From Proteobacteria bacterium UBA1844 (GTDB lineage Bacteria; Pseudomonadota; Gammaproteobacteria; Steroidobacterales; Woeseiaceae), in NCBI GenBank assembly GCA_002338615.1, contig DDIS01000015.1, positions 1 through 7,881 on the forward strand: a stretch of DNA of 7,881 nucleotides. Reading direction: 5' to 3'. Shown piece by piece: positions 1 through 5,232 of the stretch (positions within the stretch are counted from its first letter, which is position 1; each line of letters starts with the position of its first letter). Made by a program: the position numbers and the translations under genes. The notes beneath the pieces are model-generated. The model worked only from the letters and a program-made list of their open reading frames with translations, had not been told where the DNA came from and did not search any database.

Positions 1-249
1 CCCGTGCTTTACCGGCGCGCGGAAAGTGAGGCGTGCTGGCGACGCGTAAGGGCTCCTGTGCTCCTGGTCGAGGGCGCGGACAGCGCCCTGGCGGCCCGCG
101 AGCACGGGGTGGCAGACGCCGAGGCACCGGAACTTTCATTTCCGAATGCCACGCGCTGCACCATTCCGGGCAGCGGCCACATGCTGCACTTTGATGCGCC
201 CGATAAACTGGCCATTGTGATTGAAGACTTCTTTACGACCATTCCCTAG
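1..249 (+). CDS. Alpha/beta-hydrolase fold protein, C-terminal fragment (5' end outside window)
   Basis: This is the last 82 codons of a gene entering from the left; the frame is open to base 1 and ends at TAG 247-249. The fragment has the shape of the C-terminal part of an alpha/beta-hydrolase. A strand 'APVLLVEGADS' carries a candidate acid residue (Asp, codon 79-81), and it is followed by 'TIPGSGHMLHFDAPDKLA'. In that second motif the His (codon 178-180) sits in the GxGHxxHxDxP context typical of the catalytic His of the Ser-Asp-His triad. The nucleophile elbow and the N-terminal half lie outside the window, so substrate and exact family (esterase, epoxide hydrolase, haloalkane dehalogenase and others) cannot be told. 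The GTG at position 4 is internal and not the start. The helicase gene follows on the same strand, but it has its own LexA box and promoter, so the two are probably separate transcription units. Confidence 0.8.
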   Translation, partial: PVLYRRAESEACWRRVRAPVLLVEGADSALAAREHGVADAEAPELSFPNATRCTIPGSGHMLHFDAPDKLAIVIEDFFTTIP

Positions 250-274
250 AAAATCACCTGCGCCGCCCCGGGAC

Positions 275-301
275 TTGTAAATTCATCCAGTACTGTATAA
301 A
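275..301 (+). promoter_or_regulatory. Candidate sigma-70 promoter of the helicase gene
   Basis: A TTGTAA at 275-280 (4/6 to TTGACA) and a TATAAA at 296-301 (5/6 to TATAAT) are separated by 15 bp, which is shorter than the usual 16-18. The -10 element lies inside the LexA box, the usual arrangement for SOS genes, and this is the main reason to believe it. Transcription would start near 308, about 20 nt before the Shine-Dalgarno. Confidence 0.35.
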
Positions 302-310
302 AATACAGAT
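291..310 (+). promoter_or_regulatory. LexA-binding site (SOS box) upstream of the helicase gene
   Basis: The 20-mer TACTGTATAAAAATACAGAT matches the E. coli LexA consensus (TACTGTATATATATACAGTA) at 16 of 20 positions. It has both invariant half-sites, CTGT at 293-296 and ACAG at 305-308, separated by exactly 8 AT-only bases. It overlaps the likely -10 element and lies about 30 bp before the helicase start. LexA bound here would block transcription, and RecA-stimulated LexA self-cleavage after DNA damage would relieve it. E. coli uvrD is also LexA-controlled, which fits the product. Reading the site as LexA-regulated is inference from the match and its position. Confidence 0.85.
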
Positions 311-329
311 ACTTTCGCCGCAAGAGATC

Positions 330-337
330 GGAGGTGA
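330..337 (+). promoter_or_regulatory. Strong Shine-Dalgarno that decides the helicase start
   Basis: GGAGGTGA is fully complementary to the anti-Shine-Dalgarno end of 16S rRNA. It overlaps the in-frame GTG at 334, which therefore cannot be served by it. It lies at good distance (5 nt after GGAGG) from the in-frame TTG at 340-342, so TTG is the favoured start. Confidence 0.6.
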
Positions 338-339
338 AT

Positions 340-2454
340 TTGGCGTCGCCGGCGAACATCGCAGAATACGAATCTCCGCCTAACTACCTGTCCCGCCTTA
401 ACGAGGCGCAAAAGCAGGCAGCAACGTATGGCGTTCGTGAGCCTGGCGAGCGCTTTCGCGCCGGGCCGTTGCTGGTTATCGCGGGTGCCGGTACCGGTAA
501 GACGATGACGCTGGCCCATCGCGTCGCCCATTTGATCGTCAGTGGCGTTGCTCCGGAGCGCATCCTCCTGCTGACATTCACCCGCCGCGCGGCAGAGGAA
601 ATGACCCGGCGCGTTGAGGCTATCGTGCGCGATGCGGTGCAGCAGCAAGGTGTGCCCAGTGCAAAATGCAGGCTGCCCTGGTCCGGCACATTCCATTCAA
701 TTGCCAACCGCTTGCTGCGGCAATTTGCCCACAATCTCGGGCTCGATCCGGGCTTTTCGATACTCGATCGCGGCGATGCCGCTGACCTTATGGATGTTGT
801 ACGCCACGAACTCGGTCTCAGTACGAAGTCGCAGCGTGTACCGAAGAAAGATACCTGTCTCGCGATTTACTCGCGCACCGTCAATACGCAGTCAACTTTG
901 CGAGAAACCATCGAGCTCACCTATCCCTGGTGTGCCGACTGGGAGCAGGAACTGAAGGATTTGTTTCGTCACTACGTATTGCGCAAGCAGCAGTCGCAGT
1001 CGCTCGACTACGATGACCTGCTGCTTTACTGGTCACACCTTGTTGCTGAACCGGAGTTTGCAGCAACCATTGGCGGCTGGTTCGACCATGTGCTGGTTGA
1101 CGAATACCAGGACACGAACCGGGTGCAATCCGGAATACTGAATGCATTGAAACCGGACGGCAGCGGCGTCACCGTCGTTGGCGATGACGCTCAGTCGATC
1201 TATTCCTTCCGTGCAGCGGATGTGGAGAATATTCTTGGCTTTCCGGACCAGTACATGCCGTCTGCCAGGGTGATCACCCTGGACGAAAACTATCGTTCTT
1301 CACAGGCTATCCTGGATTGCGCCAATTGCCTGATCGCGGAAAGTGAGCGGCAGTATCGAAAAAACCTGTTTTCCAATAGTCACAGCGGCGCAAAACCAAA
1401 GTATGTGACGGTGCTGGATGGTGACGCCGAGGCAGAGTACGTGGTCGAAGCCGTACTGTTGCAGCGCGAGTCAGGAATGTTGCTCAAGAATCAGGCGGTG
1501 CTGTTTCGCAGCAGTCACCACAGTGATCGCCTGGAGCTGGAGCTCGTGCGTCGGAATATTCCCTACGTCAAGTACGGTGGTTTGAAATTTCTCGAGGCGG
1601 CTCACGTCAAGGACCTGCTGGCGATTCTCAAGTGGGCTGAGAATCCAAAAAACGAAGTGGCTGCGTTTCGTGTTCTGAAACTGATGCCCGGAATGGGGCC
1701 AGCCACAGCGCGCAAAGTGTTTACAACGCTGGGCGCGAACAACTTTCACGTTGCCGCATTGAGTTCCTGTGTTACGCCGCCTGCGGCCAGAGAAAACTGG
1801 CCGGCATTCTGCAAGTTAATGGAACAATTGTCGGCGAAAAGTGCCGGCGAACAGGGCTGGCAGTCGCAGGTTACAGCGGCACGGCACTGGTATCAGCCGC
1901 AGCTTGAGCGACTTTACGACAGTGTCGAGATGCGTGCGGCTGACTTGCAGCAACTGGAGCAAATATCGGGACGCTATCCAACTCGCGAGCGATTCCTCAC
2001 GGAATTGACCCTGGACCCGCCGTCCGCAAGTGGCGACGAGGCCGGCGTGCCGTTGCTTGATGAGGATTACCTCATCCTGTCAACGGTGCATTCGGCCAAA
2101 GGCCAGGAATGGGATGCCGTGTTTGTGCTGAATGTCACGGATGGCAATTTTCCGTCGGAGTTTGCAACCGGCAAGACAGAACTCATTGAGGAGGAGCGTC
2201 GCCTGATGTACGTTGCACTGACCCGCGCGAAACAGTCACTGGCCTTGCTTGCGCCCCTGAAATATTTTGTTACCCAGCAACGTCGGGATGGTGACAAACA
2301 CGTCTACGGGGCACGCTCCAGGTTTGTCACGGATCGCCTGTTGAGCAATTTCGAACAGGTGTTTAAAGGACAAAGCGACGGTAGTGATAGCCGCTTCGGC
2401 GCGCGCTCCGGTACGCGAATTGATGTAGCGGGCCGCCTGCGCGATATGTGGTAA
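340..2454 (+). CDS. UvrD/Rep-family superfamily 1 ATP-dependent DNA helicase (3'-5' type), SOS-controlled
   Basis: The protein has 704 residues from TTG 340 (706 from GTG 334). All SF1A helicase motifs are present: Q motif LNEAQKQA (20-27), Walker A GAGTGKT (49-55, Lys54), Ia TFTRRAAEEM (79-88), Ib around GTFHSIANRLLR (116-127), Walker B VDEYQDTN (253-260), III VVGDDAQSIYSFRAA (279-293), IV LDENYRSS (314-321), V STVHSAKGQEWD (581-592) and VI EEERRLMYVALTRAK (617-631). It should therefore unwind or translocate on DNA using ATP. A short LMPGMGPATARKV segment (448-460) in the 2B region resembles a helix-hairpin-helix. After motif VI only about 70 residues follow, without the RNA-polymerase-binding Tudor-like tail of E. 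coli UvrD. Motif III also reads GDDAQSIYSFRAA where UvrD has GDDDQSIYGWRGA. I therefore call it UvrD-like rather than the housekeeping UvrD or Rep. The upstream LexA box implies induction by DNA damage, so a repair role is likely. The family is certain; the exact subfamily is not. Confidence 0.93.
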   Translation: MASPANIAEYESPPNYLSRLNEAQKQAATYGVREPGERFRAGPLLVIAGAGTGKTMTLAHRVAHLIVSGVAPERILLLTFTRRAAEEMTRRVEAIVRDAVQQQGVPSAKCRLPWSGTFHSIANRLLRQFAHNLGLDPGFSILDRGDAADLMDVVRHELGLSTKSQRVPKKDTCLAIYSRTVNTQSTLRETIELTYPWCADWEQELKDLFRHYVLRKQQSQSLDYDDLLLYWSHLVAEPEFAATIGGWFDHVLVDEYQDTNRVQSGILNALKPDGSGVTVVGDDAQSIYSFRAADVENILGFPDQYMPSARVITLDENYRSSQAILDCANCLIAESERQYRKNLFSNSHSGAKPKYVTVLDGDAEAEYVVEAVLLQRESGMLLKNQAVLFRSSHHSDRLELELVRRNIPYVKYGGLKFLEAAHVKDLLAILKWAENPKNEVAAFRVLKLMPGMGPATARKVFTTLGANNFHVAALSSCVTPPAARENWPAFCKLMEQLSAKSAGEQGWQSQVTAARHWYQPQLERLYDSVEMRAADLQQLEQISGRYPTRERFLTELTLDPPSASGDEAGVPLLDEDYLILSTVHSAKGQEWDAVFVLNVTDGNFPSEFATGKTELIEEERRLMYVALTRAKQSLALLAPLKYFVTQQRRDGDKHVYGARSRFVTDRLLSNFEQVFKGQSDGSDSRFGARSGTRIDVAGRLRDMW

Positions 2455-2481
2455 AAAAAGGCGGTGGCACAGGCCACCGCC
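2453..2481 (-). terminator. Intrinsic terminator-type hairpin, poly-T on the minus strand
   Basis: A perfect 9-bp GC-rich stem (GGCGGTGGC 2460-2468 with GCCACCGCC 2473-2481) closes a 4-nt ACAG loop. Seven As at 2453-2459 flank its left side, so read on the minus strand the stem is followed by TTTTTTT, a textbook Rho-independent terminator. Its first stem base is 5 nt after the helicase stop codon (TAA 2452-2454). On the plus strand no T-tract follows, so there it would be at most a 3'-end-stabilising hairpin or a weak terminator of the helicase transcript. Confidence 0.6.
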
Positions 2482-2747
2482 CAGTCGCAACGAAACAAAC
2501 AGCATAAGGGATTTTCAGCTTGTCACGTCAACCCGGTCGATTTGCAGGCGGCGGAGCGTTTTATCCGGGGCGGCTGGTGCCTGGCCGTACTCATGCCGTC
2601 TACAATCTGGAAACTTGTGTATCATTTTGTGTTCGTTGTAGCTTGGATGCGTCGGTGTGCACTTTGGTTGCAATCAATAGGGAATAAGTCGGGTGCATAT
2701 GCCGTGGGTCGAGTTACAGATGCAAGCATTCGAGCTGACCATATGCG

Positions 2748-2767
2748 TGCCGTAACGGGATACGGCA
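2748..2767 (+). promoter_or_regulatory. Stem-loop just upstream of the aldolase ribosome binding site
   Basis: TGCCGTA (2748-2754) and TACGGCA (2761-2767) form a perfect 7-bp inverted repeat around a 6-nt ACGGGA loop. It ends 5 nt before the GGAGG Shine-Dalgarno. It could be an operator on DNA or an mRNA structure that affects ribosome access. No T-tract follows, so it is not an intrinsic terminator. The structure is directly visible; its function is inference. Confidence 0.4.
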
Positions 2768-2772
2768 GTGTC

Positions 2773-2777
2773 GGAGG
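2773..2777 (+). promoter_or_regulatory. Ribosome binding site of the aldolase gene, fixing a GTG start
   Basis: GGAGG lies 7 nt upstream of GTG 2785-2787, an ideal distance. It supports this GTG as the start even though no ATG is available at the N-terminus of the family's conserved region. Confidence 0.75.
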
Positions 2778-2784
2778 ACTTTAA

Positions 2785-3540
2785 GTGGGCAAATCAGTAA
2801 AAAGTACAGTAAGTGCCGAGGAATGGGAGCTGCGCGTAAATCTCGCCGCGTGCTACCGCGCGATCGCCATGTTTGGCTGGGACGACCTCGTTTTCACACA
2901 TATATCCGCGCGCATTCCGGGCCCCCAGGAACACTTTCTGATAAACAGCTACGGTCTTTTTTTCGAGGAAATGACGGCCAGCAGCCTGGTCAAGGTCGAC
3001 CTGGAAGGAAACAAGGTGTCGGATTCCGAGGGAGAAATTAACCCGGCCGGCTTTGTTATTCACAGTGCGGTGCACGAGGCACGCCCTGACGTAGGGTGCA
3101 TCGTCCACACGCACACGAAAGCAGGCATCGCCGTATCGGCGCAAGCCGGCGGCTTCCTGCCCATTTCGCAAACTTCGTTATTTTCCTACGCAACGATCGC
3201 CTACCATGATTATGAAGGCGTTGCGCTGAATGACCATGAAAAACCGCGACTGGTCGCCGATCTCGGCGACAGGAATTGCCTGGTGCTGCGCAATCACGGT
3301 TTGCTGGCGACGGGGCCGACGATCCCCGATGCCTTTCTGCGCATGTACCTGTTTGAAACTGGTTGCCAGATTCAGCTGCTGGCCCAGTCCACCGGACAAA
3401 AGCTGGTGCATGTACCGGATCCGATCGTTTCGGCAATCGAGGCACAGGGGCAGGCGGTCACCAGGGGGCTGGGCGGCCAGCTGGTATGGCCGGGTATCCT
3501 GCGCAAGCTGGATCGACGCGACCCGTCATTTCGTACCTGA
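2785..3540 (+). CDS. Class II aldolase/adducin-family protein
   Basis: The protein has 251 residues, normal for the single-domain class II aldolase/adducin fold, and starts at GTG with a GGAGG 7 nt upstream. Visible family signatures are 'LVFTHISARIPG' (36-46), 'NPAGFVIHSAVHEARPDVGCIVHTHT' spread over 86-111, and 'LVLRNHGLLATG' (166-177). H108, H110 (HTH) and H171 (RNHG) are the expected three divalent-metal ligands, and E84 falls where fuculose-phosphate aldolase has its catalytic Glu. Known members cleave sugar phosphates (fuculose- or rhamnulose-1-phosphate aldolase), epimerise ribulose 5-phosphate, or act as decarboxylases, all cytoplasmic and metal-dependent. This one resembles the broad adducin-like subgroup found singly in proteobacteria, whose substrates are mostly unknown. 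No kinase, isomerase or transporter gene sits beside it to hint at a sugar pathway. It follows a roughly 300-bp leader with a stem-loop and converges with ilvA, so it appears to be transcribed alone. The family is secure; the reaction is not assignable. Confidence 0.9.
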   Translation: MGKSVKSTVSAEEWELRVNLAACYRAIAMFGWDDLVFTHISARIPGPQEHFLINSYGLFFEEMTASSLVKVDLEGNKVSDSEGEINPAGFVIHSAVHEARPDVGCIVHTHTKAGIAVSAQAGGFLPISQTSLFSYATIAYHDYEGVALNDHEKPRLVADLGDRNCLVLRNHGLLATGPTIPDAFLRMYLFETGCQIQLLAQSTGQKLVHVPDPIVSAIEAQGQAVTRGLGGQLVWPGILRKLDRRDPSFRT

Positions 3541-3554
3541 CAGAACACCGGGCA

Positions 3555-3576
3555 AGGCCTCGACGCTCACGAGCCT
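3555..3576. other. Weak imperfect hairpin between convergent genes
   Basis: The 43-bp gap between the aldolase stop (TGA 3538-3540) and the ilvA stop (3584-3586, minus strand) contains AGGC-C-TCG pairing with CGAGCCT around a 7-nt loop, with one bulged C. Neither side has a T-tract. It may contribute to transcript ends for either gene but is not a convincing intrinsic terminator. Confidence 0.25.
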
Positions 3577-3583
3577 GCTGGCT

Positions 3584-5113
3584 TCAGGCCAGAAACATTG
3601 CGTACGCGGGGTTGTCGCTCTCTTCCCAGTGCGGGTAAGCAAGTTCGGCAAGGTGTACTTTGAGTTTATCGGCGTCTTCAGGGGCCACATCGATCCCGGC
3701 AAGTATCCGGCCGTAGTCCGAGCCATGATTGCGATAGTGAAACAGGCTAATGTTCCAGCGCGTGCCGATCGCCGCCAGGAAATCCAGCAGAGCGCCTGGG
3801 CGTTCGGGAAATTCGAAACGAAACAGGCGTTCATTGTCGACTGCCGGCGCCCGCCCGCCGACCATATGTCGCACGTGCAGTTTTGCCATTTCATTGTCGC
3901 TGAGATCGACTACCGGGTAGCCGGCGCTTTTCAGTTGTCCCAGTAACTCACGGCGTTCGACCATACCGCCGCGCAATTGAACGCCGACGAATATGTGCGC
4001 AATCGCTTTGTCGCTAAATCGATAATTGAATTCGGTAATGCTGCGCCGGCCCAGTGCGTTGCAAAAGTTTCGAAAACTGCCGGGCGTTTCCGCAATTTCG
4101 GCGGCCAGCAGCATTTCCCGCTGTTCGCCGACAGCAGCGCGTTCGACGATATGGCGCAAGCGGTCGAAGTTTACATTGGCGCCACCGCTGATGGTAATGA
4201 CGGTCTGCCCCTTAACTTCGTGATCGGCAAGATATTTTTTTGCCCCCGCAATGGCCAGCGCACCTGCCGGCTCGACGATCGATCGCGTGTCTTCAAAAAT
4301 GTCACGTATGGCCGCGCAGGTCTGGTCAGTATTCACGGTAATAACTTCGTCGACGAATTGCTTGCACAAGCGAAAGGACTCATCACCGACGCGGCGAACG
4401 GCCACACCGTCGGCGAATATGCCGACATGTTCGAGTGTCACCGGTTCACCGGCCAGCAGCGAGTCACGCATTCCGGCGGATTCATCCGGTTCGACACCGA
4501 TAACCCGGATCGCCGGATTCATCGTTTTCACGTAAACGGCGATGCCCGCAGCCAACCCACCACCGCCGACGGGCACAAATATTGCGTCGATTTGCGCCTC
4601 GCCAAGCTCCTGTACCTGCTCGAGTATTTCTTTGCCGATCGTGCCCTGGCCGGCAATCACGTCCGGATCATCGAACGGATGAATGAAGGTCAAAGAGTCG
4701 CGTTGCTCGAGCTCGCGCGCATGAGCGTAGGCATCATCGTAGTTGTCGCCACGCAGGGTTACTTCGCCGCCCAGCGCTTTCACGGCATCAACCTTTATGC
4801 GCGGCGTCGTTACCGGCATGACGATGACCGCACGGACGCCGCGCCGCTTTGCGGCCAGCGCAACGCCTTGCGCATGATTGCCCGCAGAACTGCAAATGAC
4901 GCCGGCAGCGACCTTCTCCTCTGGCAGGGCTGCGATCTTGTTGTAGGCACCGCGCAATTTGAACGAAAAAATCGGCTGCAGATCTTCTCGTTTCATCAGG
5001 ATCCGGTTCGATATGCGTCGCGAAAGATTTGCGGCGAGCTCGAGCGGCGTACGGATCGCGACGTCGTATACGCGCGCAGTATTAATGCGGTCTATGTAGT
5101 CGTTTGTTGTCAT
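3584..5113 (-). CDS. ilvA: Threonine ammonia-lyase (threonine deaminase), biosynthetic, long form
   Basis: IlvA is a PLP enzyme that converts L-threonine to 2-oxobutanoate and ammonia, the committed step of isoleucine synthesis in the cytoplasm. From ATG 5113 it has 509 residues (E. coli IlvA has 514). Catalytic-domain marks are the Schiff-base lysine in 'SFKLRGAY' (Lys52), 'SAGNHAQG' (76-83), the phosphate-binding loop GGGGLAAG (183-190) and 'SGGANVNF' (309-316). The C-terminal half carries the two ACT-like regulatory domains (about 332-405 and 430-509), with 'GSFRNFCNALG', 'ITEFNYRF', 'DLSDNEMAKLHVRHMVGGR' and 'FPERPGALLDFLAAIG' as landmarks. These domains are the known site of isoleucine inhibition and valine activation, and their presence separates it from the short catabolic TdcB type. 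A TTG at 5128 would add 5 residues. I prefer the ATG because it starts close to the conserved 'YIDRINTARVYDVA', although neither start has a clear Shine-Dalgarno. No other ilv genes adjoin it, so it is a stand-alone gene divergent from the export operon. Confidence 0.97.
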   Translation of the reverse strand: MTTNDYIDRINTARVYDVAIRTPLELAANLSRRISNRILMKREDLQPIFSFKLRGAYNKIAALPEEKVAAGVICSSAGNHAQGVALAAKRRGVRAVIVMPVTTPRIKVDAVKALGGEVTLRGDNYDDAYAHARELEQRDSLTFIHPFDDPDVIAGQGTIGKEILEQVQELGEAQIDAIFVPVGGGGLAAGIAVYVKTMNPAIRVIGVEPDESAGMRDSLLAGEPVTLEHVGIFADGVAVRRVGDESFRLCKQFVDEVITVNTDQTCAAIRDIFEDTRSIVEPAGALAIAGAKKYLADHEVKGQTVITISGGANVNFDRLRHIVERAAVGEQREMLLAAEIAETPGSFRNFCNALGRRSITEFNYRFSDKAIAHIFVGVQLRGGMVERRELLGQLKSAGYPVVDLSDNEMAKLHVRHMVGGRAPAVDNERLFRFEFPERPGALLDFLAAIGTRWNISLFHYRNHGSDYGRILAGIDVAPEDADKLKVHLAELAYPHWEESDNPAYAMFLA

Positions 5114-5139
5114 TATCAACCAGTCCAATAGAGGCGGGC

Positions 5140-5168
5140 GTTATCGCACAACCTGCCGGGCGGCGCAA
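5140..5168 (-). promoter_or_regulatory. Candidate promoter of ilvA
   Basis: On the minus strand, TTGCGC (5163-5168) and an extended -10 TGCGATAAC (hexamer GATAAC at 5140-5145) are 17 bp apart. The -35 match is only 3/6 and the -10 is 4/6, with the TGn extension making up part of the loss. It would give a leader of about 20 nt before ATG 5113, with no room for an isoleucine attenuator peptide. It is the best candidate in the 119-bp divergent gap (5114-5232) but is not strong. Confidence 0.3.
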
Positions 5169-5232
5169 AAGTTTGTAAAGCACCGCATTTGTGTGTCGGT
5201 CCGCGGCGCGCCGGCGTGTTTGGATGCGGGGT

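Larger units (their letters stand above)
2482..2784. other. Intergenic region / long leader without a convincing gene
   Basis: About 300 bp separate the post-helicase hairpin from the aldolase start. A plus-strand frame stays open to a TAA at 2782-2784. Its composition does not look coding, its earliest start lies inside the hairpin, and no start in it has a Shine-Dalgarno. The middle part (about 2600-2690) is more AT-rich than its surroundings and is where a promoter for the aldolase gene would be expected, for example a TACAAT at 2601-2606, but I see no good -35 partner. An 8-bp palindrome GCATATGC lies at 2695-2702 and a stem-loop at 2748-2767. Confidence 0.5.

Noticed and set aside
2601..2690. 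Promoter hexamers in the AT-richer part of the aldolase leader (TACAAT 2601-2606, TTGTGT 2615-2620, TTGCAA 2668-2673)
   Set aside because: None pairs with a partner hexamer of reasonable quality at 16-18 bp spacing, so no promoter is called.
2464..2784. Full 106-codon plus-strand frame between helicase and aldolase
   Set aside because: Its first start lies inside the terminator-type hairpin, there is no ribosome binding site, and the composition is not protein-like. Only its ATG 2593 sub-frame is kept, as a low-interest observation.
3230..3946. Plus-strand frame of 238 codons bridging the aldolase 3' end and the ilvA 3' end
   Set aside because: It overlaps two well-supported genes in other frames, has no Shine-Dalgarno and shows no family motifs.
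3977..5131. Long plus-strand open frame (384 codons) opposite ilvA
   Set aside because: It lies wholly antisense to ilvA, which is unmistakable by motif. The frame has no recognisable domain and is a typical by-product of codon bias in GC-rich DNA.
5191..5232. Longer N-terminus of the adaptor from GTG 5191
   Set aside because: The extra 14 residues are Arg-rich and unlike the family N-terminus, and there is only a weak ribosome binding site. It is kept only as an alternative start.
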